From: Dinoroseobacter sp049800835 | GTDB taxonomy: Bacteria; Pseudomonadota; Alphaproteobacteria; Rhodobacterales; Rhodobacteraceae | DNA length: 64,000 nt | Assembly: GCF_049800835.1 (NCBI RefSeq) | Contig: NZ_JBNAFU010000001.1 | Coordinates: 1,116,001 to 1,180,000 of the forward strand | Reading direction: 5' to 3' | Shown here: positions 43,261 to 52,001 of the stretch, one piece after another | How the letters are laid out: every line of letters starts with the position of its first letter | Position numbering within the stretch: position 1 is the stretch's first letter | The notes under the pieces: generated by a model | Database searches by the model: none | What the model saw: the letters and a program-made list of their open reading frames with translations, nothing else | What the model was told of the DNA's origin: nothing | Translations under genes and position numbers: made by a program

Positions 43261-43851
43261 ATGGCGAAGCTCTATTTTCACTACTCAACCATGAATGCCG
43301 GCAAGTCGACTGCGCTGCTGCAAGCCTCCCATAACTATAACGAACGTGGCATGGAGACGTTGTTGCTGACGGCAGCGTTCGACACGCGCACGGGGGTGCG
43401 TCAGATCGGGTCCCGGATCGGCCTGTCCGCGCCGGCCCAGGGGTTCGGTTCGGACACCAACTTGTTTGCCGCGCTGGAAGACGCTTTGAAAACGCGGGCC
43501 CTCGCCTGCGTCTTTGTCGACGAGGCGCAGTTTCTGAGTGAAGCGCAAGTCTGGCAACTGGCGCGCGCGGTAGATGATCTGAGCGTGCCGGTCATGTGCT
43601 ACGGGCTTCGGGTCGATTTTCTGGGCAAGCTGTTTCCCGGATCCGCGGCATTGCTGGCCCTTGCCGATGAAATGCGGGAAGTGCGCACCATCTGCCATTG
43701 CGGAAAGAAGGCGACCATGGTGGTGCGGCAGGACGATCATGGCCGCGTCCTGACCGAGGGCGCGCAGGTACAGATCGGCGGCAACGAGGTCTATGTCTCG
43801 CTGTGCCGCAAGCATTGGCGCGAAGCAACGGGCGATCGCCCCTCCACCTAG
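43261..43851 (+). CDS. tdk: Thymidine kinase (type II)
   Basis: A 196-residue cytoplasmic salvage enzyme that phosphorylates thymidine. It has the P-loop STMNAGKST (residues 9-17), the DEAQF motif near residue 83, GLRVDFLGKLFPGS, and a zinc site with CHCGKKA and a later CRKHW. The start is the ATG; upstream in-frame sequence is not conserved in the family. Its 3' end overlaps the convergent dehydrogenase gene by 4 bases. Confidence 0.94.
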   Translation: MAKLYFHYSTMNAGKSTALLQASHNYNERGMETLLLTAAFDTRTGVRQIGSRIGLSAPAQGFGSDTNLFAALEDALKTRALACVFVDEAQFLSEAQVWQLARAVDDLSVPVMCYGLRVDFLGKLFPGSAALLALADEMREVRTICHCGKKATMVVRQDDHGRVLTEGAQVQIGGNEVYVSLCRKHWREATGDRPST

Positions 43852-44798
43852 ACTGGGTTCGGCAAGGGGCGTCCTTCGGCGAAGGCGATGAGGTTATCGA
43901 CTGCCATCAACCCCATATCCGTGCGCACCTCCAGCGCAGCGGTTCCGAGGTGCGGCAGCAGTGCGACGTTTTCCATCTCCTTGAGGGCTTGGGGTACGGC
44001 TGGTTCGAACTCGTAGACATCAAGCCCCGCGCCCGCCAATTGACCCGCCTGCAACGCAGCGATCAAAGCTGCCTCGTCCACGACGTCCCCACGGGCGGTG
44101 TTCACGAAAATCGCATGGGGCTGCATGGCGTCAAAAATGGGCTTTCCGACAAGGTGACGGGTCTCGGCACCGCCGGGGACGGAGACGACCAGAACATCGG
44201 CCTGCGCCGCGACCTCCTCCATCGTGGGAAGTTGCCGCGCAGGCAACTCCAGCGTTTTGGGAGATCGGTTCTGAAACACCACATCCATACCGAACCCGTG
44301 GTGGCATCGATGGGCAATGGCCTGCCCGATCCGCCCCATGCCGATCACACCCAGCGTCTTGCCAGAGACATGCAGCCCGAGCATCTGGGTCGGATGCCAG
44401 CCGTGCCAGGTTCCGGCGCGGACCATGCGCTCGCCCTCGCCCGCGCGGCGCGCAACCATCAGCATCAGGGTTATCGCGATATCCGCCGTCGCATCCGTGA
44501 CCGCACCGGGTGTGTTGGTCACAGCGACACCCGACGCATGGGCTGCTGCCACGTCGATGTGATTGTACCCCACCCCGAAATTCGCCAGCAGTTTTGCGCG
44601 TGGCGCGGGCACATCCGAAAAAACCTCAGCTGAAAAGAGATCGCCGAGCGTCGGCAGAACGACGTCGAAATCGCCCAATGCGGCGCGCAGTTCGGTGGGG
44701 CTGAGTGGCGTGGTTTCGGCCCGGATGGTCACGTCGAACCGGGCCTGCGCGGCCGCTATCGCGGGGTCCGGCAACGGGCGGGTGATCAGCAGCTTCAT
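43848..44798 (-). CDS. D-2-hydroxyacid dehydrogenase (glyoxylate/hydroxypyruvate reductase type)
   Basis: A 316-residue NAD(P)-dependent reductase. The nucleotide fold motif is GVIGMGRIGQA near residue 152. The catalytic Arg is in VNTARGDVVDE, the Glu in the EFEPAVP segment and the His in LLPHLGTAA. The type matches GRHPR-like enzymes, which reduce glyoxylate and hydroxypyruvate. Its ATG overlaps the csaA stop by one base (TGATG), so the two are coupled. Confidence 0.9.
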   Translation of the reverse strand: MKLLITRPLPDPAIAAAQARFDVTIRAETTPLSPTELRAALGDFDVVLPTLGDLFSAEVFSDVPAPRAKLLANFGVGYNHIDVAAAHASGVAVTNTPGAVTDATADIAITLMLMVARRAGEGERMVRAGTWHGWHPTQMLGLHVSGKTLGVIGMGRIGQAIAHRCHHGFGMDVVFQNRSPKTLELPARQLPTMEEVAAQADVLVVSVPGGAETRHLVGKPIFDAMQPHAIFVNTARGDVVDEAALIAALQAGQLAGAGLDVYEFEPAVPQALKEMENVALLPHLGTAALEVRTDMGLMAVDNLIAFAEGRPLPNPV

Positions 44799-45136
44799 CA
44801 ATAGAGCCTTCCGCCAAGGGGCACATCGAGGTCCGGTTTGAGCAAGACGACTTCGCCATCTTCATCGGGCACCCCCAACACCAACACTTCGGACATGAAC
44901 TTGCCGATCTGGCGCGGCGGGAAGTTCACGACGGCCACAACACGTCGTCCGATCAGCGCCTCGGGGGTATAGTGCCGGGTGATCTGTGCGGACGATTTCT
45001 TCTCTCCTACCTCAGGGCCAAAATCGAGTCGCAGCTTGATGGCGGGCTTGCGGGCCTCGGGATAGGGTTCGGCATGCGTGATCTGGCCCACGCGCACATC
45101 GACTTTCAAGAAGTCGTCGAAGGTTATGTTTTCCAT
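44798..45136 (-). CDS. csaA: tRNA-binding protein CsaA
   Basis: A 112-residue dimeric OB-fold protein that binds tRNA and has chaperone-like activity. VDVRVGQITHAEPYPEARKPA and AQITRHYTPEALIGRRVVAV are the CsaA core. The GFMSEVLVLG-type motif appears as KFMSEVLVLGVPDE. The start gives the standard 110-residue length, and the reading frame upstream is not needed. Confidence 0.92.
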   Translation of the reverse strand: MENITFDDFLKVDVRVGQITHAEPYPEARKPAIKLRLDFGPEVGEKKSSAQITRHYTPEALIGRRVVAVVNFPPRQIGKFMSEVLVLGVPDEDGEVVLLKPDLDVPLGGRLY

Positions 45137-45140
45137 TGGT

Positions 45141-45962
45141 CTACCCTGCCAGTTCACGGCCCCGGTCGGCGGCTGCCTTGACCGCGCGTTTCAGGAGCGG
45201 AGGGAATCCGGCTTCGGGATCCATAAGGACGCCGAGCGCAGCCGCCGTTGTGCCACCCGGAGATGTCACATTTACACGCAACTGGGCCGGCGTGTCTTCG
45301 GAGGCCTCGGCCAGGGCACCGGCGCCGGCCACGGTGGCCCGCGCCAGATGCAGCGCCAGGTCGGGCGGCAATCCCTCGGCCTCACCAGCGGCGGCAAGGG
45401 TTTCGATCAGATGAAAAACATAGGCCGGCCCGGACCCGGACACGGCCGTGACAGCGTCCATCTGATGCTCCCCATCGAGGCGCACGGTTTGACCGATGGC
45501 AGACAACAGTGTTTCTGCAAGGCTCAGGTCCGCCTCCGACGCGGCGGCATTGCCGGTCAGCGCCGTGATCCCGCGCCCGATGGCGGCAGGCGTGTTGGGC
45601 ATGGCGCGCACGATCGGCGTCGCCGCACCCAACATCTGTTCGAAATAGTGGATCGGGGTGCCCGCGGCGATGGACAGGATCACCGTTTGGCCGCCGCCGA
45701 GGGCAGAGACCGGCGCGAGCGCATCGCCCATCATCTGCGGTTTCACGGCCAGTAGCGCAATCGCCGGAACGTCGGGCACGCCTTCATTCAAATGCAGGCC
45801 CTGTTCCGCCAGTCCACGCACCCAATTCGACGGGGAAGGCTCAAGCACCCAAACCGCAGAGGGTGCGATCCCCTGATCGAGCCAGCCTTTCAGCATGGCC
45901 GATCCCATCTTGCCGCAGCCGAGCAAGAACAGTCCCCGGCTACGAACCGCGTCAAGTGTCAT
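45141..45962 (-). CDS. proC: Pyrroline-5-carboxylate reductase
   Basis: A 273-residue NADPH-dependent enzyme that makes proline. The Rossmann motif is LLGCGKMGSAM (residues 12-22). MPNTPAAIGRGIT near residue 118 and AVSGSGPAYVFHLIE with LTPAQLR-type helices are typical. It starts 4 bases after the csaA ATG in the same direction, and csaA is therefore downstream; a shared operon with csaA and the dehydrogenase is likely. Confidence 0.94.
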   Translation of the reverse strand: MTLDAVRSRGLFLLGCGKMGSAMLKGWLDQGIAPSAVWVLEPSPSNWVRGLAEQGLHLNEGVPDVPAIALLAVKPQMMGDALAPVSALGGGQTVILSIAAGTPIHYFEQMLGAATPIVRAMPNTPAAIGRGITALTGNAAASEADLSLAETLLSAIGQTVRLDGEHQMDAVTAVSGSGPAYVFHLIETLAAAGEAEGLPPDLALHLARATVAGAGALAEASEDTPAQLRVNVTSPGGTTAAALGVLMDPEAGFPPLLKRAVKAAADRGRELAG

Positions 45963-45996
45963 GGACGTGGTCCCCCCCTGTGTGTCGGGGGGCAGA

Positions 45997-46497
45997 TTAG
46001 GCGCGCCCGTAGGCCTCTGCAATGGCGACCTGAATGGCCTCCTTCGCGGGCCGCTCACCCCAGACCGCCAGTTGGAAGGCCGGATAGAACCGTTCGCAAT
46101 TGCTGACCGCGGTCCGCATCATCCGATTGATCTGCTCGGGGCTGGCGATCGCCCCGCCCGACAGAACCAGACCGTAGCGATAGACCATGAGCTTCTGGTC
46201 GGCCCAATGGCTGAAAGCGCCCGTCCAGCACATGTCGTTGGCTGAATTTAACACCTCGAACAGGGCGGGCTGGCGCTCTGCTGGGGGGTCCATCTCGAAG
46301 GTCACGACCAGACGCAGCGTCTCGTCATACCCGGACCACGCCAAGGTGACAGAATACGTCCGCCACTGGCCCTCGACCGCCATGGCGATCTGGTCATCCG
46401 CAATGCGGTCAAACTCCCAATCGTGATGCTCCGCCAACCCCTCGACGATGTCGATGGGATGAAGGTCTTCTGTCTCGTACTGCTCGACAAGTGACAT
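45997..46497 (-). CDS. YbjN domain protein
   Basis: A 166-residue soluble protein of the YbjN family. HPIDIVEGLAEHHDWEFDR and ALFEVLNSANDMCWTGAFSHW match the family, which in enterobacteria acts as a regulator of multicopy stress phenotypes and whose structure resembles type III secretion chaperones. It ends 34 bases before the proC start on the same strand. The mechanism is not established. Confidence 0.88.
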   Translation of the reverse strand: MSLVEQYETEDLHPIDIVEGLAEHHDWEFDRIADDQIAMAVEGQWRTYSVTLAWSGYDETLRLVVTFEMDPPAERQPALFEVLNSANDMCWTGAFSHWADQKLMVYRYGLVLSGGAIASPEQINRMMRTAVSNCERFYPAFQLAVWGERPAKEAIQVAIAEAYGRA

Positions 46498-46667
46498 ACC
46501 CGGCCCCGTTTTACATTGGCCTGATGTGGGCTTTCACCCACAATAGGCTGGGTGTCGTTACAAGACCCGCGACTGCCTGCCTCGCGTCTTACTAAATATG
46601 GTGTGTCGGAATTGGAGACCTGTAAAGTGAATATTTTGCCTCAAAAGCTAAACATCCGCTTTATCCA

Positions 46668-46700
46668 CAAAAAAAATCGCCCCGGCTCTCGACGGGGCGG
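46668..46700 (-). terminator. Intrinsic terminator of ubiK
   Basis: Read on the minus strand, GCCCCG/CGGGGC stem with a loop of 8 bases is followed by GATTTTTTTT. It lies about 30 bases after the ubiK stop. Confidence 0.85.
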
Positions 46701-46730
46701 TGTTTGTAAACAGAGAGTTAACAAGAGAGG

Positions 46731-46976
46731 TCAGCTTTTGCCCTCTTCCAGCGCGGCGATACGCGCCTTCAGGGATTCGTTCTCCTCGCGGGCTTTCTGC
46801 GCCATGGCGCGGACGGCGTCGAATTCCTCGCGCGTGACGAAATCGCGGTCGGCAAGCCAGCGATCCATCACCGACTTCATCGCCGTCTCGGCCTCGTCCC
46901 GCGCGCCCTGGGCCACGCCCATCGCGTTGGTCATCAATTGGCCGACATCATCAAAGAACTTGTTGCGGGTTTGCAT
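46731..46976 (-). CDS. ubiK: Accessory factor UbiK (BMFP family)
   Basis: An 81-residue amphipathic protein needed for efficient ubiquinone synthesis in related bacteria, where it binds UbiJ and membranes. The N-terminal helix KFFDDVGQLMTNAMGVAQGA is amphipathic, and the C-terminal part REEFDAVRAMAQKAREENES is a trimeric coiled coil. Length and pattern match the family. It stands alone, divergent from lgt. The start is the Met of MQTRNKFF. Confidence 0.9.
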   Translation of the reverse strand: MQTRNKFFDDVGQLMTNAMGVAQGARDEAETAMKSVMDRWLADRDFVTREEFDAVRAMAQKAREENESLKARIAALEEGKS

Positions 46977-47083
46977 GGGGCGCTCCATTTGCGGTTTCGA
47001 CTTATATGGTCGCCAGCGGCGAAATTCTCAAGGTTGACTTCTGTCGCACGAAGCCTGACCCATCGGGCAAACCGGAGGATGCG

Positions 47084-47983
47084 ATGCCCTTTGCCATTCC
47101 CTTTCCGCCCCTGTCGCCAGAGCTGTTCAGCATCGACGTGTTCGGGTTTACGCTGGCGCTGAGGTGGTATGCGCTGGCCTATATCATCGGGCTGATCGCT
47201 GGCTGGCGGATTGTCGTGGCGCTAGTCGCGCGCCCCGGTCTTTGGGGGCCGCGCGGTGCGCCCATGACACCCCCGCAAGTCGAGGCACTGCTGACCTGGG
47301 TGATCGTCGGGGTGATCGTCGGGGGGCGCCTGGGATACGTGCTGTTCTATCAGCCGGGCTATTACCTTGCGCACCCGGCGGAAATTCCGATTCTTTGGCG
47401 CGGTGGCATGGCATTTCATGGCGGGCTGGCGGGCGTGGTCATCGCGGTCGCGCTGTTCTGCCGGTCTGAAAAAATCCCTGCCGTGGGTGCCGCGGATGCG
47501 CTGGCCGTGGCTACCCCGTTGGGCCTTCTTCTGGGGCGGCTTGCGAATTTCATCAACGCAGAGCTGTGGGGGCGCCCAACCGATGCCCCCTGGGGCGTAA
47601 TCTTTCCCGGCAACGCCGCACAGGCGTGCGGTCAGGCGATTGGCGAGCTGTGTGCGCGCCATCCCAGCCAGCTCTATGAGGCCGGGTTGGAGGGGCTGGT
47701 GCTGGGCCTTGTCCTGATCTGGCTGGTTTTGCGAGGCGCCCTGCAAAAACGCGGGCTGGTGTTTGGTGTCTTTCTGGCGGGCTACGGCGCGGCACGGTTC
47801 GTCGTGGAGTTGGTTCGGCAGCCGGATGCACAGTTTGTCAGCGCCGAGAATCCGGTGGGCTACGCGCTTCAGTTCTGGGCGAACGGACCCGGCCTGACGA
47901 TGGGACAGCTGCTGAGCCTGCCCATGATCGCGCTTGGTCTGTGGCTGGTTCTGCGCGCCCGCCCCGCCCCCGCGATGGCATGA
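47084..47983 (+). CDS. lgt: Prolipoprotein diacylglyceryl transferase
   Basis: A 299-residue inner-membrane enzyme that attaches diacylglycerol to the lipobox Cys of prolipoproteins. GGRLGYVLFY and WRGGMAFHGGLAG are family signatures, and GRLANFINAELWGRPTD contains the catalytic-region residues. Seven membrane segments are visible. GGAGG lies 7 bases before the ATG. It overlaps the next gene by 4 bases (ATGA). Several lipoproteins in this window would be its substrates. Confidence 0.95.
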   Translation: MPFAIPFPPLSPELFSIDVFGFTLALRWYALAYIIGLIAGWRIVVALVARPGLWGPRGAPMTPPQVEALLTWVIVGVIVGGRLGYVLFYQPGYYLAHPAEIPILWRGGMAFHGGLAGVVIAVALFCRSEKIPAVGAADALAVATPLGLLLGRLANFINAELWGRPTDAPWGVIFPGNAAQACGQAIGELCARHPSQLYEAGLEGLVLGLVLIWLVLRGALQKRGLVFGVFLAGYGAARFVVELVRQPDAQFVSAENPVGYALQFWANGPGLTMGQLLSLPMIALGLWLVLRARPAPAMA

Positions 47984-49044
47984 CCACGCCCTTGGCCGAT
48001 ATCCTGATCGCGCGGATTGCGGCGACGGGACCGATCACGGTGGCCGATTACATGGCCGAATGCCTGCTGCATCCAGAGCATGGGTACTACACCACGCGTC
48101 CGCCCTTCGGAACGGAGGGAGATTTCATCACCGCCCCAGAAATCAGCCAGATGTTCGGGGAGTTGATTGGCCTTGCCCTGGGTCAGGCTTGGATGGATCA
48201 GAACGGGCCCGCTGGCGCCATCCTCGCAGAGGTCGGACCCGGACGCGGGACGCTGATGGCGGACATGCAACGCGTGCTCGGCAGGCTTCCGGGGGCCGAA
48301 GGTTTGGTCCCGCATCTGGTCGAGGCCTCGCCCCGACTCCGCGCGGAACAGGCTCGGGTCGTGCCCGGTGCGACATGGGTCGACGATATCTTTGCATTGC
48401 CGGAGGGGCCGCTGTTTCTGGTTGCCAACGAGTTTTTTGATGCCCTGCCAATACGTCAGTTCGTGCGCACGGAAACAGGCTGGTCCGAGCGCATGGTGGG
48501 GCTGGCAGAGGATGCTCTGTCCTTCGGAATGTCGCAGTCTGCGCCGCTGGCGGCCCTGGACCATCGTCTTCACGATACCAGACCCGGCGATCTGGTGGAG
48601 ACCTGTGCGCCAGCCCTGCCAATCATCACCGAGATCTCGCGCCGGATCGCGGACCATGGCGGGGCTGCACTGATTATCGACTATGGCGGCTGGCACAGTC
48701 AAGGCGACACGCTGCAGGCGTTGCGCAAGCATGTCACAGACCACCCGTTGGCGCATCCCGGCCACGCCGATCTGACCGCCCATGTGGATTTCGAACCTCT
48801 GGCGCAAGCTGCCGCGGAGGCCGGCGCGCAATGCGCTGCATTAACTGCGCAAGGCGTATTTCTCGAGCGGCTCGGCATCACCACGCGAGCACAGGCGCTC
48901 GCGCGCGCGATGTCCGGGGCTCAGCTTGATGCGCATATCGCAGCACATCGACGCTTGACCCACCCGGACGAAATGGGAAACCTGTTCAAAGTGCTGGGCG
49001 TGACCCCGGTTGGCGGCCCGCGACTTGCCGGGACGGTAAACTGA
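47980..49044 (+). CDS. SAM-dependent methyltransferase, MidA/NDUFAF7 family
   Basis: A 354-residue methyltransferase. ITAPEISQMFGELIGLALGQ, EVGPGRGTLMADM and LVANEFFDALPIRQF define the MidA/NDUFAF7 family, whose eukaryotic member methylates an Arg of complex I. IDYGGWHSQGDTLQALRKH is also conserved. The start is chosen at the ATG overlapping the lgt stop. A role in respiratory complex I assembly is plausible by analogy only. Confidence 0.92.
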   Translation: MTTPLADILIARIAATGPITVADYMAECLLHPEHGYYTTRPPFGTEGDFITAPEISQMFGELIGLALGQAWMDQNGPAGAILAEVGPGRGTLMADMQRVLGRLPGAEGLVPHLVEASPRLRAEQARVVPGATWVDDIFALPEGPLFLVANEFFDALPIRQFVRTETGWSERMVGLAEDALSFGMSQSAPLAALDHRLHDTRPGDLVETCAPALPIITEISRRIADHGGAALIIDYGGWHSQGDTLQALRKHVTDHPLAHPGHADLTAHVDFEPLAQAAAEAGAQCAALTAQGVFLERLGITTRAQALARAMSGAQLDAHIAAHRRLTHPDEMGNLFKVLGVTPVGGPRLAGTVN

Positions 49045-49089
49045 ACGGCCCGGACACCCTGCTGCCCTTCAGACAAGGTCTGGACATTC

Positions 49090-49848
49090 ATGACGCTCGA
49101 AATTCTGACCGCGCCTTCCCTGTCCGTGCCGCATGGCTTTTTTACCCGTAAGGGGGGCGCTTCCTCTGGCGTGTTCGAGGGGCTGAACTGCGGACCGGGA
49201 TCGTCGGACCAGCGGCAGGCCGTCGCGATGAACCGGTCCCGCGTGGCGCACGCCATGGAGGTCGCGGATGCCTCCCTGGTGACGATCCATCAGACCCATT
49301 CACCCGATGTGGTGGAAATCACGGCCGCGCTTGGTGCCAGCCCGCCACCAGAGGCCGATGGCATGGTCAGCCGCACGGAGGAGGTCGTTCTGGGCATCCT
49401 GACTGCTGACTGCATGCCGGTCCTGTTTGCCGATACGACGGCCGGAGTGATCGGCGCTGCTCACGCGGGCTGGAAAGGCGCCTTGGCAGGCGTTTTGGAG
49501 CGTACGATCGACGCCATGGAAAATCTGGGCGCAGATCGAAGGCAGATCGCGGCCGTGATCGGCCCCTCCATTTCGCAGCGCGCCTACGAGGTTGGCCCGG
49601 ACTTCATGGACAGATTTCTGGACGATGACCCGGGAAACGACCGCTTCTTTGCCGGTGGCGTGGGCGACCGGGTGCAGTTCGACCTGATCAGCTACGGCCT
49701 GACGCGGCTACGCGCCGCCGGGATCGGCGCCGCGGAATGGACCGGGCACTGTACGTACAGCGACCCGAAACGATTCTTTTCCTACCGCCGCAGCGTCCAT
49801 GAAAAACAAGCGGATTATGGCCGACTGATTTCTACGATAAGACTCTAA
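49090..49848 (+). CDS. pgeF: Peptidoglycan editing factor PgeF (YfiH family)
   Basis: A 252-residue cytoplasmic protein of the multicopper-like YfiH family that removes wrongly placed residues from peptidoglycan precursors in E. coli. HGFFTRKGGASSGVFEGLN starts the domain; zinc ligands fit the His in IHQTHSPDV, the Cys in LTADCMPVLF and the His in AAHAGWKG. GHCTYSDPKRFFSYRR is near the end. It follows the methyltransferase by 45 bases, so it may share its operon. Confidence 0.93.
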   Translation: MTLEILTAPSLSVPHGFFTRKGGASSGVFEGLNCGPGSSDQRQAVAMNRSRVAHAMEVADASLVTIHQTHSPDVVEITAALGASPPPEADGMVSRTEEVVLGILTADCMPVLFADTTAGVIGAAHAGWKGALAGVLERTIDAMENLGADRRQIAAVIGPSISQRAYEVGPDFMDRFLDDDPGNDRFFAGGVGDRVQFDLISYGLTRLRAAGIGAAEWTGHCTYSDPKRFFSYRRSVHEKQADYGRLISTIRL

Positions 49849-50111
49849 AGGCACGCATTTCCGCCACATTCTCGCCATATTGCTCAAAGGGCTTTGGCTG
49901 GAAGTGTTAATTATAAGTTAATTTCGGCGTTTTTCAGCCTTTGTTCGCTTTTTCAGTGCCAAAGTTGACGCAGCGTTCGTGCGGAGGTTGCGGTCAAACC
50001 GCTGCCGTTTTCCTGCGCGACACTGTTATGTGTAACGAGACCGCGAAGAATGAGCAGAACGGTAACAAACGCGGCGTCAACTTATTGGGGATGAACTAAG
50101 GGACGGCGTTA

Positions 50112-50261
50112 ATGAAGAAGACTCCAAGATGGCTGCGGTCTGTGCTCAAGGCGGCCGAGGAAACCACTCCACAGATGACTTATGAACGTGAAAACCGCCC
50201 GGCACTGGTCTTGCGTCGGGATACTGAAGACACCGTGCGCCCGCGGCGCGCGAAGGCATAA
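50112..50261 (+). CDS. 49-residue basic small protein
   Basis: A short ORF beginning MKKTPRWLRSVLKAAEETTP and ending in Arg-rich RPRRAKA before TAA. The composition and a compact Ala/Lys/Arg helix look like a real small protein and not noise. I cannot place it in a family. It has no strong ribosome site (AAGGGACGG lies upstream at a wide spacing). It lies 260 bases before a Hint-like gene on the same strand and may share its transcript. The first 20 residues look amphipathic. Confidence 0.5.
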   Translation: MKKTPRWLRSVLKAAEETTPQMTYERENRPALVLRRDTEDTVRPRRAKA

Positions 50262-50520
50262 GGCAGGCGGCGAGCGCGCCGGAACACGCGCTGGTCCGAA
50301 TCACAGGCGCCCAGATCGGGCACTTTCACGCCGCGACAGACCCCGAACGGGCCTGCGCGGCGTGTGTCTTTTCCAACTCCCGAAACAAACGCCTCCACCG
50401 ATTGGCTTTGTCCGCCACGCGATCCGCAATCGAGCGATTTCTTTGACAATTTGAACCAAAACCCGCAGGTTCGGTGGGCTGACACGGTGGGGGCCGTACA
50501 GCACCCGTGAGGTAACGAGT

Positions 50521-51270
50521 ATGTCCTTTCACGAACGTCCGCCCCATCCGGCGGTCGGTCCCCACACTGCGGGCTTGCCCGTACCGGTCGACCCCAAATC
50601 CGTTCCTCAAGCCGATAGCCGCACCTTGCCCGTGCTCGCCAAATTTCAGGGGCGGTGCCGCGAATTCGGAACCCGTGGATACGTCTCCCGCCACATCGAA
50701 GTGACCGAGAAACTGCTGCCGGCGTTCGGCGTGTTCGCACAGGGCATCCAGCTGCGGACCTCGGGTGCGTCGATCGCGATCGAGGACGCCGAGCTGGGCG
50801 ATACGATCCTCGACCATCTCGGCCGCCCGGTTGAAATCACCTGGATCGGAGAGGTGACAATCGCCCCGGGTGCCGGAGACGCTCCCTACATGCGACGGGT
50901 CCAAGCGGAACGCTTCGGCCTCGCGCGACCGCTGAGCGACGTCGTTCTGGGCGCGGGTGCAGAGGTACAGATCGACCCCTATGGAGACACCACCGTTCCG
51001 CTGTCCCGGTTGGACGGGGATGAGATGATCCTGCCCGTGCGCCCGCCTGCGGCTGTCCGCATGTTCCACATTGCGGTCGATGGACACCAGCCAGCTTTTG
51101 TCGGGGCAGACGGTATCGGCATTCGGACGCTTGATGGCCGAAACTTCATGGCCGATCAGGATCCGCTGTTTGTGCGCAACTTCTCCAAACTGCTTCCCGG
51201 TGGTCCGGACTGCGCGCGACCACAGGCATTTGTGACCGCATCGCCGTTCCGGCGCGCGCGCCTTGGCTGA
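50521..51270 (+). CDS. Degenerate Hint-domain protein
   Basis: A 249-residue protein. The central region has the fold pattern of a Hint (hedgehog/intein) domain, with LRTSGASIAIEDAELGDTIL and GRPVEITWIGEVTI and the following HxA-type step, but the usual Cys or Ser at the domain start is absent (PAFGVFAQG). Autoprocessing is therefore unlikely. Similar proteins are common in Rhodobacterales with unknown function. The N-terminal 45 residues are Pro-rich. A bidirectional terminator follows. Confidence 0.65.
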   Translation: MSFHERPPHPAVGPHTAGLPVPVDPKSVPQADSRTLPVLAKFQGRCREFGTRGYVSRHIEVTEKLLPAFGVFAQGIQLRTSGASIAIEDAELGDTILDHLGRPVEITWIGEVTIAPGAGDAPYMRRVQAERFGLARPLSDVVLGAGAEVQIDPYGDTTVPLSRLDGDEMILPVRPPAAVRMFHIAVDGHQPAFVGADGIGIRTLDGRNFMADQDPLFVRNFSKLLPGGPDCARPQAFVTASPFRRARLG

Positions 51271-51275
51271 AAGAA

Positions 51276-51310
51276 AAAACGCCCGCGCGAGCTTGCGCGG
51301 GCTTTTGCTT
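51276..51310. terminator. Bidirectional terminator between Hint gene and lrp
   Basis: GCCCGCGC and GCGCGGGC form an 8-bp stem with a 6-base loop, flanked by an A-run on one side and a T-rich run on the other, so it serves both convergent genes. Confidence 0.85.
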
Positions 51311-51322
51311 TCTCCGGAAAGG

Positions 51323-51823
51323 TCACGCGATCTCGCGCAAGCGCTCTTCCATGACCTCGAACGGCACACCGGGATCGTCTTTCGCCCCGCGAATAACGAG
51401 AGACGTCTTGACACTGGCGACGTTGTCGGCAGCCGTAAGTTCCCCTGTCAGAAAACTCTGGAAAGTCGGCAAGTCGGGCGCCACGCATTTCAGAATGAAA
51501 TCGATCTCACCATTGAGCATGTGGCATTCGCGCACGAGCGGCCACCCCCGGCAGCGGTCCTCGAACGCCGACAGGTCGGCTTCGGCCTGACTGGACAGCC
51601 CGACCATCGCAAAAACCTGCACTTCGAAGCCGAGCGCACGGCTGTCAACCTCGGCATGGTAGCCGCGAATGAAGCCGGCTTCTTCCAGCGCGCGCACCCG
51701 CCGCAAGCAGGGCGGCGCGGAAATGCCGACACGTTTGGCCAGCTCCACGTTCGTCATGCGCCCGTCCGCCTGCAGCTCTGCAAGGATTTTGCGATCAATC
51801 GGATCTAGCTTGGATGCGTGCAT
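51323..51823 (-). CDS. Lrp/AsnC family transcriptional regulator
   Basis: A 166-residue regulator. The N-terminal HTH spans about residues 5-60 (LDPIDRKILAELQADGRMTN, AKRVGISAPPCLRRVRALEE), and the RAM ligand-binding domain follows (AMVGLSSQAEADLSAFEDR). It is divergent from trxB, an arrangement common in Rhodobacterales. The ligand is unknown, probably an amino acid. A palindrome in the shared upstream region may be its binding site. Confidence 0.92.
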   Translation of the reverse strand: MHASKLDPIDRKILAELQADGRMTNVELAKRVGISAPPCLRRVRALEEAGFIRGYHAEVDSRALGFEVQVFAMVGLSSQAEADLSAFEDRCRGWPLVRECHMLNGEIDFILKCVAPDLPTFQSFLTGELTAADNVASVKTSLVIRGAKDDPGVPFEVMEERLREIA

Positions 51824-51868
51824 CGTTTCCTCGTTCCCTCTTGCTTTTCTTACGCGAAGTGGCGAGGT

Positions 51869-51889
51869 CGCGCAATATTATTTCGCGCG
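51869..51889. promoter_or_regulatory. Palindromic site in lrp-trxB intergenic region
   Basis: CGCGC and GCGCG arms flank an AT-rich core AATATTATT. The AT-rich centre with GC-rich arms suits an Lrp/AsnC-type operator. It lies in the gap between the divergent lrp and trxB genes, about 45 bases from the lrp ATG and 112 from the trxB ATG. Confidence 0.4.
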
Positions 51890-52001
51890 TCACGGCAGCA
51901 GGCCGACTTGGGCCCCGCGGTGCGTGAGACCTTTTCCTCCTTCCCTGCGCTCTCTATATCGGGAGGGTTCGCACAGACTCAGACCGCAAGGAGCGCGCGC
52001 C

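Noticed and set aside
50182..50454. 90-residue plus-strand frame between the small protein and the Hint gene
   Set aside because: It overlaps the 49-residue ORF in another phase, has odd composition and lacks a ribosome site or recognisable domain. The region is left as unexplained.
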